Positions 27,089 to 36,001 of a stretch of 64,000 nt of DNA are shown piece by piece; the first letter of the stretch is position 1, and every line of letters begins with the position of its first letter. The notes below the pieces were generated by a model that was not told where the DNA came from, searched no databases, and saw only the letters and a list, made by a program, of their open reading frames with translations. The position numbers were made by a program, and so were the translations under genes. Source of the stretch: Anaeromyxobacter diazotrophicus (GTDB lineage Bacteria > Myxococcota > Myxococcia > Myxococcales > Anaeromyxobacteraceae); contig NZ_BJTG01000004.1 of NCBI RefSeq assembly GCF_013340205.1, forward strand, positions 310,001 to 374,000, in the 5' to 3' direction.

Positions 27089-27510
27089 GGACCGGCGGCG
27101 CGCTGGCGGCCCTGGTCGCGGTGCGGCGGCGCGAGGAGGAGCGGGCCGGGGCGGCGCTCGCGGAGGCGCTCGGGCGGGAGGAGCGCGCCCGCGCGGGTGC
27201 GCGGGCGGCCGCGGCGGCGCTGGCGGCCGGCCCGGCGCCGGGCCCGGCGGCGGCCGCGGCGCTGCTGGGGGAGAGCCGCTTCCGGGCCAGGCTGCGCCAC
27301 GCGCTGGCGCTCGCCCAAGCGACCGCGGCCGCGGCGAGCGCGGAGGCGGCCCGGGCGCTCGCGGCGCACGCCGGGGCGCGGGCGGCGCGGGAGCTCGCCG
27401 AGCGCTTCCGCGAGCGCCGGGAGGCCGCGCGGCGGGCGAGCCGGGCGCGCGCCGCCGAGCGCGAGCTGGAAGATCGCCCTGCGCCGCGGGGCGGCGCCGG
27501 CTGGCCTTGA
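27085..27510 (+). CDS. FliJ/SctO-like coiled-coil protein
   Basis: Protein of 141 residues, almost entirely Ala/Arg/Glu helical coiled coil (LAALVAVRRREEERAGAALAEALGREE; ELAERFRERREAARRASRARAAE). It resembles FliJ, the central stalk of the export ATPase. Sequence identity in this family is poor, so the call rests on coiled-coil character, length and position directly after the ATPase. The GTG start overlaps the fliI stop (GTGA). It ends 14 nt from the convergent gene. Confidence 0.6.
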   Translation: MRTGGALAALVAVRRREEERAGAALAEALGREERARAGARAAAAALAAGPAPGPAAAAALLGESRFRARLRHALALAQATAAAASAEAARALAAHAGARAARELAERFRERREAARRASRARAAERELEDRPAPRGGAGWP

Positions 27511-27524
27511 GCACCGCGCCGGGG

Positions 27525-28007
27525 TCAGCGCAGGTCGAAGCGGCCCGAGCCCTGGCGGCAGGAGATGCGGAGCGCGCGCGGACGGTGGTCCCGGGGAGGC
27601 GCCTCGTCGCCCTTTCGGAACGACGACACGGACAGCACGACCAGGTCCTGCGGCCGCAGGGTGGGCTGCGCGTACCGCCAGCCGTCGTCGAGCGTCAGCA
27701 CCACGTCCTCCCAGTTGCGGTCCGAGTCGTTCCGGACGAGCAGCTGGGTGCCCATGATGGAGTCGCGGTTCACCTGCACGTCGGCGCCGAGCGCGTTGTG
27801 CTGGCCGGGCGTGGCGCAGGAGCCCCACAAGGTGAGGAGCGAGAGCACCGCCCATGCGGCGACGATGCCGGCCCGCATCTTGAAGAACCGGTCGGAGCGG
27901 CGGAAGCCGTCGGCCAGGTCGGCCGCGCGCGCGCGCCAGCCGCCGAGGACCTCGGCCGCGGCGGAGAGCCGGCCGTCCTGCGCCGGAGGTTCGGTGCGCG
28001 TCGCCAT
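27525..28007 (-). CDS. Hypothetical protein with one membrane helix
   Basis: Protein of 160 residues that I do not recognise. The first ~40 residues are cytoplasmic and Ala/Arg-rich. A single membrane helix follows at about 44-62 (MRAGIVAAWAVLSLLTLWG), then an extracytoplasmic domain with a possible sheet (VNRDSIMGTQLLVRNDSDRNWEDVVLTLDDGWRYAQPTLRPQDLVVLSVSSF). A FixG-C or Ig-like fold is conceivable from the NDSDRNWEDVVLTLD pattern, but this is a guess. I chose the ATG at 28007 because the upstream extension loses coding character. The gene is convergent with the fliJ-like gene and follows the acyltransferase gene in the same direction. Confidence 0.7.
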   Translation of the reverse strand: MATRTEPPAQDGRLSAAAEVLGGWRARAADLADGFRRSDRFFKMRAGIVAAWAVLSLLTLWGSCATPGQHNALGADVQVNRDSIMGTQLLVRNDSDRNWEDVVLTLDDGWRYAQPTLRPQDLVVLSVSSFRKGDEAPPRDHRPRALRISCRQGSGRFDLR

Positions 28008-28059
28008 GCGGCCGATCGTAGCTCTGCGGGGCGGAGGGCGACAAGCGCTCGTCCAGCGC

Positions 28060-28830
28060 TCAGCTCGAGCCCTCGACGCCCGGCGCGGCCACCGCGTCGT
28101 CGACGTCGCCGCCCGCGCCGCCCAGCTCCCGGTGCAGCGCGATGATGCGGCTCCGCACCTCCCGCAGGAGGGCGGACTTGTCGGGGAAGTCGGCCGGGGT
28201 GAGCGGGGCACCCACCGCGACCCGCACCCGGCCCGGGCGCACCGAGAGCCGGCCCTTGGGGTTCAGGGCCGCCGCCCCGGCGATGGCGATGGGGACCACC
28301 GGCACCCCGGCCTCCATCGCCACCACGAACGGCCCCTTCTTGAACGGCTGCACGCGGCCGTCGGGGCTGCGCGTGCCCTCGGGGAAGACGATGAGCGAGG
28401 TCCCCTCGCGCACGATCCGGCCCGCCTGCTGCAGCGCGGCGACGGCGCGGGCACGGTGGCGCCGGTCGACCGCCACGAAGCGGGCCATCCGCAGGTACCA
28501 CCCGAAGACCGGGATCCGGAACAGCTCCTGCTTGGCGATGAACCGGAGTCCGTTCCGCGGCACGGTGCGGAAGAGCAGCCAGATGTCGAGGGCGCTCTCG
28601 TGGTTGCTGGCGTAGATGGCGGGCCCGTCGGGGAACCCCCGCGGCGCGAGCACCTCGACCGTGACCCCGCACAGCCAGAGCGCCGAGGGGGCCCACATCC
28701 GGCGGGCCAGCCAGACCGAGAAGTCGGCCGAGCCGGTGAAGAGCATCGGCGGCAGCTGGACCAGGAAGAAGAAGGCCATGGAGACGGCGGCGTACGCCGC
28801 GACCGCCACCCCGCGGAGGCGCGCGCTCAT
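28060..28830 (-). CDS. 1-acyl-sn-glycerol-3-phosphate acyltransferase (PlsC family)
   Basis: Protein of 256 residues. One or two N-terminal membrane helices (about residues 7-30) are followed by the LPLAT domain with the catalytic HX4D motif (His77 to Asp82, NHESALD), the FPEGTRS motif (149-155) and the late segment GVPVVPIAIAGA. It transfers acyl groups to lysophosphatidic acid to make phosphatidic acid at the inner membrane. Whether it is the main PlsC or a paralogue cannot be decided. It is divergent from the RNase D-like gene. Confidence 0.88.
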   Translation of the reverse strand: MSARLRGVAVAAYAAVSMAFFFLVQLPPMLFTGSADFSVWLARRMWAPSALWLCGVTVEVLAPRGFPDGPAIYASNHESALDIWLLFRTVPRNGLRFIAKQELFRIPVFGWYLRMARFVAVDRRHRARAVAALQQAGRIVREGTSLIVFPEGTRSPDGRVQPFKKGPFVVAMEAGVPVVPIAIAGAAALNPKGRLSVRPGRVRVAVGAPLTPADFPDKSALLREVRSRIIALHRELGGAGGDVDDAVAAPGVEGSS

Positions 28831-28948
28831 CGAGCTACCGCCGGCCGCGAGGCCGGCTCCGGGAGTGGTTCATGGCGCGGCAGTCATAGCACGCGCGCGG
28901 CGCCGATCCCCCGCCGGCCGGCCGGCGCGCTACACTGGGGAGGTGCAC

Positions 28949-29812
28949 GTGCCCCCGCGCCTGCAGCCGGTCCTGGTGGCCGACGCCCCCGCGCTGGCCG
29001 AGCTCCTGCGCGCGCTCGCGGCCGAGCCGGTCGTTGCCCTCGACACCGAGTCGAACAGCTTCCACGTCCTGCGCGAGCGCGTCTGCCTCATCCAGCTCTC
29101 GACGCGGGGCGGCGACTTCGTGGTGGACCCCTTCGCGGTCGACGTCCGGCCGCTCGGGCCGGTGCTGGCGTCCGCCCAGGCCATCGTGCTCCACGGCGCC
29201 GACTACGACGTGCGCTGCCTCAAGCGCGAGTACGGCTTCGGGCTCCCCGCGCTCTTCGACACCATGGCGGCCGCGCGGCGGCTCGGCCGGCCCGGCCTCG
29301 GGCTCTCGGCGCTGGTCGAGCAGCACTTCGGGGTGAAGCTGGCGAAGGACTTCCAGCGCTCGGATTGGGGCCGCCGCCCGCTCTCGGCCGAGCAGGTCCG
29401 CTACGCCGCGCTCGACACCCACTTCCTGCTGCCGCTGTTCGACCTGCTCGCGGGGGAGCTCCGGGAGCGCGGGCTGTGGGAGCCGGCCCGCGAGGAGTTC
29501 GCCCGCATCGCCGCCGTCGAGCCCCGCCCGCGGGTGTTCGACCCGGAGGGCTGGCGCAGGCTCAAGGGGTCGCGCGACCTCGACGCCCCCGGCCGCGCCG
29601 TGCTGCGCGCCCTGTGGCTCCTGCGCGAGGAGCGGGCGGGCGCGCTCGACCGGCCGCCGTTCAAGGTCATGCCGGAGCAGGCCATGCTGGAGGTGGCGCG
29701 TCGCCGGCCGCGGACGGAGGCGGAGCTCCTGCGCATCCCGGGGCTCACCACGGTGGTGCTGCGGCGGATGGGCGAGGGGCTGCTCGCGGCCGCGGCGCAG
29801 GGCGGTCGCTGA
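28949..29812 (+). CDS. RNase D-like 3'-5' exonuclease with HRDC domain
   Basis: Protein of 287 residues. The DEDD-type exonuclease domain has all catalytic positions visible: Asp32/Glu34 in LDTESNSF, Asp84 or Asp86 in HGADYDVRCL, and Tyr151/Asp155 in YAALDTHFLL. A single HRDC domain follows (about residues 211-287). It probably trims tRNA or other structured RNA 3' ends. RNase D proper has two HRDC-like domains and about 375 residues, so this is a shorter relative. I chose the GTG at 28949, with GGGGAGG 5 nt upstream, over the GTG at 28943 that lies inside that site. Confidence 0.85.
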   Translation: MPPRLQPVLVADAPALAELLRALAAEPVVALDTESNSFHVLRERVCLIQLSTRGGDFVVDPFAVDVRPLGPVLASAQAIVLHGADYDVRCLKREYGFGLPALFDTMAAARRLGRPGLGLSALVEQHFGVKLAKDFQRSDWGRRPLSAEQVRYAALDTHFLLPLFDLLAGELRERGLWEPAREEFARIAAVEPRPRVFDPEGWRRLKGSRDLDAPGRAVLRALWLLREERAGALDRPPFKVMPEQAMLEVARRRPRTEAELLRIPGLTTVVLRRMGEGLLAAAAQGGR

Positions 29813-29861
29813 GCGCCCACTCCGCGCGGCGCCTCGCGCGCCGGCCCGGCGTCGGCCGGCG

Positions 29862-32075
29862 CTAGAACGCCACGCCTTCGCGCGGCGGCGGCACCGGGAT
29901 CGCGCCGTCGATGGCGAGCGGTCCGCCGGCCCACAGCGCGCGGTAGACGGCGGCGTCCGCCGCCACGGCCTTCACGTAGCGGCGGGTCTCGCGGAAGGCG
30001 ATGTCCTCCACCCAGACGTCGAGCGGCTCGCCGGCGGCGGCCCGCCCCCAGGCGGCGGCGGCGGCCGGGCCGGCGTTGTAGGCCGCGAGGGCGGCGCAGC
30101 GCTCCTGGAACCGGTCCACGAGGAGGCTGAGGTACGCCGCCCCGAGCGGCACGCTCACCTCCGGCCGCTCGAGCTCCGCCACGGCGCTCGGCGGGAGCTC
30201 GTGGGCCAGCGCCAGGCGCTCGGCGGTGGGGGGGATGAGCTGGACGAGGCCGACCGCGCCGGCCGCGCTGCGCGCGTCGGGGCGGAAGGCGGACTCGCGC
30301 CGCATGACCGCCAGGTACAGATCCGGGTCGAGCCCCGCCTGCGCCGCCGCGGCGGGCAGCAGGCCGGGGAAGGCGCGCGGGTAGAGCCAGCGCAGCGCGC
30401 GCCGCGTCGGCGCCAGGTGGTCGCGCGCCATGCGGAAGGGGAGCTCGGCGTCCCCGGCGGCCTCCGCCAGCTGGGCCACCGCGGCGGCGCGGTCCCGCGC
30501 CTCGCGCGTGGCGGCCAGCGCGCGCAGCTCGGCCACCGCCTGGGCGGGCAGCCCGGCCCCCAGGAGCCGCGCCGCCCGTGACAGCAGCTCGCCGCCGCGG
30601 CCATGGCCGGGCCCGTCGGGGAGGGCGCCCGGCGCCGGGGAGGCGAGCGCGGCCGGGCGCTCGCCCAGCGCCGCGAGCCGGCCCGCGGCGAGCAGCGCGT
30701 ACCAGCTCCCGGGCGCGGCCTCGCGCAGCGCCGCGCGGTAGAGCGCCGGGGCGCGCGCCTTCGGGGCGAGGCGCGCCTGCCAGTAGAGCGCGCCGGCGGC
30801 GAGCGGACCGGGCGCGAGGCGCGAGAGCGCGCGGGCGGCGGCGTCGCGCCGGCCGAGGCGGTAGAGCGACCACGCCTCGAACCAGCGCGCGTCGTCGGCG
30901 CGGCGGGCCTTGGGGTGCTCGCGGGCGAAGGCGCGCAGGAGCCCGGCCGCCTTCGCGTAGGCGCCCGCGTCGTAGTAGAGCCAGGCCGAGAGGAAGGCCG
31001 CCTCGTCCGGCAGCTCGCGCGCCTGGGCCGCGGGCACGCCCGGGATGTCGCCGCGGACGCGGGCGAGGAGCCGGTAGCGGCGGGCGGCGTCGTCCACCTG
31101 CCCGGAGCGGGCGGCGGCGCGCGCCAGGACGAGCTCGGCGCCGGCGCGCGTCCCGGGCGCCGCGGCGGGGTCGCGCTGGAGCTCCTCCGCGAGCGCGCGC
31201 GCCTGCTCGCGGCGGCCGAGCTGCAGGAGCGCCAGCGCGCGCAGGAGGACCCCGCGGCTGCGCGGCTCGGGCGGCGGCGCGCTGGCGGCGAGGCGGTCGA
31301 GCGTCTCGACGGCGCGGCGCGGGAGCGAGAGCTCGAGGAAGCGGGCGGCGCGGGCGAGCCGCTCCTCGGCGGTGGGTGGGGGGACCGCGCCCCCCGCCGC
31401 GCGCCAGGCGAGCAGCGCGCGCCCGGCGTCCCGGCCGGCGGGGTCCGCCGGCTGCTCGACCCACAGCGCCCGGTAGACCGTCACCGCGCGCGCCGGCTCG
31501 CCGGCATCGCGCAGCGCGGCCGCGAGCGAGAGCCGGAGGCCGTACGCGGCGGGCCCCGCCGGCTCGGCCGAGAGGAGCGCCTCGTAGGCGCGGGCCGCGC
31601 GGGCCGCGCTGCCGGCGGCGAGCAGGGCGTCCGCCTCGCGCAGCCGCGCGCGGCGCGCCAGCGTCCCCTGGCCGAGCGCCGCCACCTCGGCGAAGCGCGC
31701 CGCCGCGGCGCCGGGGTGGCCGGCGTAGAAGAGCGCCTCGGCCGACTCCAGGCGCGCCACCGCGGCGAGGGCCGGATCCGCGAGGCGCGGCGCGGCGCGG
31801 TCGAGCGCCTGGAACGCCTCCCCGAACCGCGAGGCCTCGCGAAGCGCGAGCCCGAGCGCCAGCTCCGCGCGCGCGCCGGGCGCCCCGCCGGGCACCGCCG
31901 CGAGGGCGGTGCGCGCCGCGATCTCGGCGCCCGCCGCGTCCCCCTCCGCCAGGGCCTGTGCGCTGGTGCTCACCCCCTCCAGCCAGACGGCGAGCCGAGG
32001 GGTCGCGCTGGGCGTCGCGCCCCCGGCCGGGGTGGACGTGATCAGGATCAGGCCCGCCGCGATGACCCGGGTCAC
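29862..32075 (-). CDS. Soluble lytic murein transglycosylase (Slt-like)
   Basis: Protein of 737 residues with an N-terminal signal-like segment (VTRVIAAGLILITSTPAGGA). A long Ala/Arg-rich helical-repeat region resembles the U-shaped superhelix of Slt70 and TPR-like repeats. A C-terminal SLT domain has its catalytic Glu near residue 594 (YLAVMRRESAFRPDARSAAGAVGLVQLIPPTAE) and the AAYNAGPAAAAAWG segment. It cleaves peptidoglycan in the periplasm. I chose the GTG at 32075 because the longer ORF upstream lacks a signal peptide and runs into the divergent promoter. No strong ribosome binding site is visible, so the start is uncertain. Confidence 0.85.
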   Translation of the reverse strand: MTRVIAAGLILITSTPAGGATPSATPRLAVWLEGVSTSAQALAEGDAAGAEIAARTALAAVPGGAPGARAELALGLALREASRFGEAFQALDRAAPRLADPALAAVARLESAEALFYAGHPGAAAARFAEVAALGQGTLARRARLREADALLAAGSAARAARAYEALLSAEPAGPAAYGLRLSLAAALRDAGEPARAVTVYRALWVEQPADPAGRDAGRALLAWRAAGGAVPPPTAEERLARAARFLELSLPRRAVETLDRLAASAPPPEPRSRGVLLRALALLQLGRREQARALAEELQRDPAAAPGTRAGAELVLARAAARSGQVDDAARRYRLLARVRGDIPGVPAAQARELPDEAAFLSAWLYYDAGAYAKAAGLLRAFAREHPKARRADDARWFEAWSLYRLGRRDAAARALSRLAPGPLAAGALYWQARLAPKARAPALYRAALREAAPGSWYALLAAGRLAALGERPAALASPAPGALPDGPGHGRGGELLSRAARLLGAGLPAQAVAELRALAATREARDRAAAVAQLAEAAGDAELPFRMARDHLAPTRRALRWLYPRAFPGLLPAAAAQAGLDPDLYLAVMRRESAFRPDARSAAGAVGLVQLIPPTAERLALAHELPPSAVAELERPEVSVPLGAAYLSLLVDRFQERCAALAAYNAGPAAAAAWGRAAAGEPLDVWVEDIAFRETRRYVKAVAADAAVYRALWAGGPLAIDGAIPVPPPREGVAF

Positions 32076-32157
32076 GCTAACCGCGCGCGAAGCAAGCGGT
32101 CGGTCCGGGGTGCCGAAAAGGCGCGTACCGCGCCAATGCCAGCGCGGGCGCGGGGGA

Positions 32158-32187
32158 TTGACACCAGGTGATGCGAGGCAGCATATA
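32158..32187 (+). promoter_or_regulatory. Candidate promoter of the cysteine-rich mini-protein
   Basis: TTGACA (32158-32163) and an AT-rich GCATATAG segment (32181-32188) stand out in the 270-nt spacer divergent from the transglycosylase gene. Spacing to the best -10 register is 18-20 nt, so the exact -10 is unclear. Confidence 0.4.
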
Positions 32188-32345
32188 GCCCGCACGCTCC
32201 AACACCGATGGGCGGGCCTGGGGCCCGTAGGTTGGTCGGTCATGGCGTCCCCACGTCGAGGCTGCACGAGGGGAGTCTCGGTGCGCACACCGGGCAGGAA
32301 GCGTCCTGCTCCTCGCCGCACCGGACACTTTTCGAGGAGGTCGAC

Positions 32346-32570
32346 GTGCTGGCCAAACCTTGCCCGAGCGAGCTCACCGCGCCCATCAATCCGGATCGCG
32401 GCGTGGAAGGCCACCGCAACCTCTTCTGCAACTATTACGACGGCTGCCTCGACGAGGCAGTGAAAAAGGGCTGGAACAGCTGGTCGTGCACCCGCTGTGA
32501 GCTGTTTGCCCTCGAGGCCGAGGTCGGCGAGGGCCTCGAGAGCTACGCCACCCAGCGCCGCCTGGGCTGA
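32346..32570 (+). CDS. Small cysteine-rich protein
   Basis: Protein of 74 residues. The five cysteines are Cys6, Cys28, Cys34, Cys48 and Cys51, with the pattern NLFCNYYDGCLDEAVKKGWNSWSCTRCELF. This looks like a small metal-binding (zinc or iron-sulfur) knuckle, and I recall similar orphan proteins in deltaproteobacteria. No function is known to me. I chose the GTG at 32346 because GAGGAGG lies exactly 5 nt upstream; the longer ORF from 32208 has no coding character. There is a long 5' leader from the TTGACA promoter. The convergent CAP lipoprotein gene starts immediately after its stop. Confidence 0.75.
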   Translation: MLAKPCPSELTAPINPDRGVEGHRNLFCNYYDGCLDEAVKKGWNSWSCTRCELFALEAEVGEGLESYATQRRLG

Positions 32571-34175
32571 TCAGTCGGTGTAGACGACCGCGATGTAGAG
32601 CAGCCCGGCGCCGTACCGTCCGCGCTCGCCCATCGCGACGCCCACCCCCGCCCGCCCGAAGCGCCGGTCGCCCACGTTCTTCGAGCGCGCGGCGCCGTCC
32701 GCCCGCGCCCCCAGGAACGCGTCGACCGCCGCCACCTTGCGGCCGAGCGCCAGGGCGCGGTCCGCCAGGTCCCCGGGCGCCGGGTCGCCCCGGCGCGCCA
32801 TCGCGCGTGCCCCCTCGCGGGCGAGCTCGTCGAGGCGCGGGTCGGACGCCAGCGCCCCCCCGCCCAGGCGGGCGCGCTCGCGCCAGAGCGCCTCGCGGAC
32901 CCGCGCCTCCGGGGTCAGCCGATCGTCGGTGCCGTCCTCCACCGGCGCCAGGAAGATCTCGGTCAGGTAGACGACGCGCTCGCCCCCCGGGAGCTTGCCG
33001 CGGGCGATGCCGCAGCCCACCCGCGTCACCTCGCGCGACAGGATGTTCTGGCGGTGCGCCGGGCTCTCCTCCGCCGCGCGGTGGGCGGAGAGGGCGCTCG
33101 GGCCCATGGCGACGTTCTCGAGCGCCAGCGCGAACGCGATGCGCGCCCGGTGCAGGCGGTCCGCGGGCGTCCCGGAGCCCGGCAGCACGTGCGCGAGGAC
33201 CCCGGCCGCGAGCATCGCCTCGCTGTGGCGGCGCGCCGCCGCGGTGAGCTCCGCGCTCGCCTCGAGCGGCGGCAGGCCGGCGCCGGCGCGGGTGGCGTTC
33301 ACCGCGGCGACCACCCGCGCCTCCGCCGCCGCGCGATCGGCCGGATCGCTCTCGTCGCCCTCGCCGGGTCGCCCCAGGGGCGCGCCGCCGCACGAGACGG
33401 TGAGCAGCGCCGCCACCTGCGGCCCGCGCGGGCCGTCGCCGACCACCTCGACCAGCCAGCGCCCCCGCGCGTCGAAGCGGAGGGAGGCGCTGAACGACCG
33501 CCCGGCGCCGCTGGCCGGCACGGTGCGGCTCGCGCCGGAGGGCGCGGTGACGTGGACGGTCGGCCGCTCGAGCCCCTCGAGCTCGCCGCGCAGGACCGCG
33601 GTCGCCCCGAGCGCCACCTCGCGCGGGAAGGGCTCCAGCGCGACCGGGCGCCGCGACAGGAGCAGCACGAGGTACGCCCGGCGGCCGCGGATCACCGCCC
33701 CGGCCCCGGCGTGGGTGAAGGCCGGCCCCGCCTCGCGGAGCTCTCCGGCGAGGGCCTCCGCGGCGCTCGCCGGATCCGCCTCCACCAGGTGGACCACCGG
33801 GGCGGGGTCGTAGGAGAGGGCGCCCGCGAGCGCGAGCCGGACGCGCTCGCGCGAGAGCGGCTCGCGCGCGCCGTCGGCCGCGCCCGAGGCCAGCGCCCGC
33901 GCCGCCACCGCCAGCGCGGCGGAGGGGCGGGGGCGGGGCGCGAGCCGCGCCAGCGCGGCCTCGAGCGCGGCGCGCTCGAGCGCGCTCGGGGCGTCGGACG
34001 GCTCGGGACCGTAGCGGCCGCGCGCGGAGAGCGCCGGGGCGGCGGGGGAGGACGGGGGCGCGCCGGGCGGGGGCGCGCCGGGCGGGGGCGCCGGGGCCGG
34101 GGCGGGCGGGGCGTGGCCGCACGCCAGCGCCAGGGCGAGGAGCGCCAGCGCGCCCGGGCGGCGGCGGCCGGTCAC
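32571..34175 (-). CDS. CAP/SCP-domain lipoprotein
   Basis: Protein of 534 residues. The N-terminus has a lipoprotein signal with lipobox-like LALACG (Cys about residue 20), then a low-complexity Pro/Ala linker. A region of about 200 residues follows with a substrate-like domain, and then a CAP/PR-1 domain (about residues 280-390: VVAAVNATRAGAGLPPLEASAELTAAARRHSEAM, ESPAHRQNILSREVTRVGCGIA) and a second C-terminal CAP-like remnant. CAP proteins are secreted; bacterial members (YkwD-like) have no agreed activity. The GTG start overlaps the DUF721 stop. The two CAP-type regions may be a duplication. Confidence 0.75.
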   Translation of the reverse strand: MTGRRRPGALALLALALACGHAPPAPAPAPPPGAPPPGAPPSSPAAPALSARGRYGPEPSDAPSALERAALEAALARLAPRPRPSAALAVAARALASGAADGAREPLSRERVRLALAGALSYDPAPVVHLVEADPASAAEALAGELREAGPAFTHAGAGAVIRGRRAYLVLLLSRRPVALEPFPREVALGATAVLRGELEGLERPTVHVTAPSGASRTVPASGAGRSFSASLRFDARGRWLVEVVGDGPRGPQVAALLTVSCGGAPLGRPGEGDESDPADRAAAEARVVAAVNATRAGAGLPPLEASAELTAAARRHSEAMLAAGVLAHVLPGSGTPADRLHRARIAFALALENVAMGPSALSAHRAAEESPAHRQNILSREVTRVGCGIARGKLPGGERVVYLTEIFLAPVEDGTDDRLTPEARVREALWRERARLGGGALASDPRLDELAREGARAMARRGDPAPGDLADRALALGRKVAAVDAFLGARADGAARSKNVGDRRFGRAGVGVAMGERGRYGAGLLYIAVVYTD

Positions 34176-34471
34176 CGCTCGACCGGTCCCACGCGCACGT
34201 CGAGCCCGCTCGCGACGGGCCGCCCGAGCCGGGCGTTCACCCGCGCGCAGAGGGCGGGCGCGAGCCGCTCGACCTCGTCGGCCCAGCCGCGGCTGGAGGC
34301 GACGGCGAGCAGCCGCCCGTCGCGGGCGACCGCTCGCACCGACACCTCCCGGGCGAGCGGCCAGCCGCACGCCTCGGAGAAGGCGGCCGCCACGGCGGTC
34401 AGGCGCGCCTCGCGCCGCCCGGCGAGCGCATCGGTGAGGACGGTGGCGATCGGTCGGCCGCGGCCGCGCAT
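34172..34471 (-). CDS. DUF721 (DciA-like) protein
   Basis: Protein of 99 residues with the DUF721 pattern (TVLTDALAGRREARLTAVAAAFSEACGWPLAREVSVRAVARDGRLLAVASSRGWADEVERLAPALCARVNARLG). Members include DciA, a loader of the replicative helicase DnaB in bacteria lacking DnaC. This protein has the core domain alone, so its role in helicase loading is plausible but not shown by the sequence. It is coupled to the CAP lipoprotein gene (stop and start overlap). Confidence 0.75.
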   Translation of the reverse strand: MRGRGRPIATVLTDALAGRREARLTAVAAAFSEACGWPLAREVSVRAVARDGRLLAVASSRGWADEVERLAPALCARVNARLGRPVASGLDVRVGPVER

Positions 34472-34624
34472 GGAGCGCGAAGCTAGGGCGAGCGGTGCGG
34501 CGGGGTCAAGGCGAGCGGGTGGGCCCCGCGCAGCCGTCCCTTGGGGCCGTGCGTCAACGTGCCGCGCGAGCGGCGGCCGCCCCGGGCCCCCCACAGGTGC
34601 GACATTCCTGCTAGATTCGCCGCC

Positions 34625-36001
34625 ATGAGCACGCCGGCCGGGAGCCTGGAGGCCGCCGCCCCGAGCGCGGCGCGCGAGCCAGTCTGGCCGCACGTCCGGG
34701 GCGGGCAGCCGGACCGGATCAAGCTCTCCTGGCTCATCAAGCTGCACTGGGGCGGGATCGTCGGCCAGTCGCTCGCCATCGTCTCGGCCCGCTGGGTGGT
34801 CGGCATCGACGTCCCGCTCCTGGCGCTGTTCGGGATCCTCGGCTTCGAGGTGGTGGAGAACGTCGGCCTCGAGCTGTGGCTGCGGCGGGGAGGGCAGGTC
34901 GGCGAGCGCTTCATCGCCACGGCGATGTTCACCGACGCCTTCATCCTGACCGCGCTCCTGGCGCTCTCCGGCGGCTACTCGAACCCGTTCTCGACGATGT
35001 ACCTCGTGAACGTGGCGCTCGCGACGGTGCTGCTCGACGCGGCCTGGGCCTGGGCCATGCTCGGCACCAGCCTGGCGCTGTTCGGCTCGCTCTTCGGGCT
35101 GCACCACCTCGGCGTGCTGCAGGTGCTCTCGTCCCTGGACCACGCCGAGATCATGTCGCTCCACATGCAGGGCATGTGGGTCTCCTTCGCGGTGGCGGCG
35201 GCCTTCATCGTGTACGTGGTGGCGCGGGTCCAGCTCGCCCTGACGCAGGTGGAGGAGGCGCTGGCGGCCGAGCGCAGCCTCTCGGCGCGGAAGGACAAGG
35301 TGGCGTCGCTCGCGACGCTCGCCGCGGGGGCGGCGCACGAGCTCTCCACGCCGCTCTCCACCATCGCGGTGGTGGTGAAGGAGCTCATGCGGTCCGCCGA
35401 GAAGAGCGGCGCGTCCTCCTCGTCGCTGGAGGACCTGGCGCTCATCCGCGAGCAGGTGAAGCGCTGCCGCGACATCCTCCACCACATGTCGGCCCAGGCG
35501 GGCGAGAACGCCGGCGAGCCCATCGTGGAGCTGCCGCTCGCGAGCTGGGTGGACGAGGCGATGGCGTTCCTGCCCGACCCGACGCGGGTCGAGCTGCGGA
35601 CCGACGCCGACCTCGCGGCCCACGCCGTCGCCGGGCCGCCGCGCGGGCTGGCCCGGGCGCTGCGCAGCCTGCTCAAGAACGCGGTGCAGGCCTCCGCGCC
35701 GGGCAAGCGCGTGCTGCTGCGCGTCGAGGTCGAGGGCGGCGCCGTCCGGGCGCAGGTCATCGACCAGGGCTGCGGCATGCCGCAGGAGATCCTGTCGCGC
35801 GCCGGCGAGCCCTTCTTCACGACCAAGGTCCCCGGCGAAGGCATGGGCCTCGGCCTCTTCCTCACCCACACCCTCGCGGAGCAGCTCGGGGGGAACCTCG
35901 AGCTCAAGTCGATGCCCGGCTCGGGCACCACGGCCACTCTCAAGCTGCCGGTGACGTTCCGCGTTCCGGCCGCGCCACAACGCAGGAGCGAAGCCCCATG
36001 A
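34625..36001 (+). CDS. RegB/PrrB-type redox-sensing histidine kinase
   Basis: Protein of 458 residues. The membrane domain has five to six helices (about residues 30-205) and includes SGGYSNPF (about 115-122), the counterpart of the RegB quinone-binding GGxxNPF. A linker follows, then the DHp box GAAHELSTPLSTIAVVVKEL with phospho-acceptor His238 and the conserved redox cysteine Cys281 (KRCRDILHHM). The ATPase domain has the N, G1 and G2 boxes (LLKNAVQAS; VIDQGCGMP; GEGMGLGLFLTHTL). It senses respiratory redox state and phosphorylates the response regulator whose start overlaps its stop by 4 nt. The name rests on these motifs. Confidence 0.85.
   Translation: MSTPAGSLEAAAPSAAREPVWPHVRGGQPDRIKLSWLIKLHWGGIVGQSLAIVSARWVVGIDVPLLALFGILGFEVVENVGLELWLRRGGQVGERFIATAMFTDAFILTALLALSGGYSNPFSTMYLVNVALATVLLDAAWAWAMLGTSLALFGSLFGLHHLGVLQVLSSLDHAEIMSLHMQGMWVSFAVAAAFIVYVVARVQLALTQVEEALAAERSLSARKDKVASLATLAAGAAHELSTPLSTIAVVVKELMRSAEKSGASSSSLEDLALIREQVKRCRDILHHMSAQAGENAGEPIVELPLASWVDEAMAFLPDPTRVELRTDADLAAHAVAGPPRGLARALRSLLKNAVQASAPGKRVLLRVEVEGGAVRAQVIDQGCGMPQEILSRAGEPFFTTKVPGEGMGLGLFLTHTLAEQLGGNLELKSMPGSGTTATLKLPVTFRVPAAPQRRSEAP

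Noticed and set aside
34541-34624. Longer N-terminus for the RegB-like kinase
   Set aside because: The upstream codons are not typical coding sequence, and the ATG at 34625 fits the family start.
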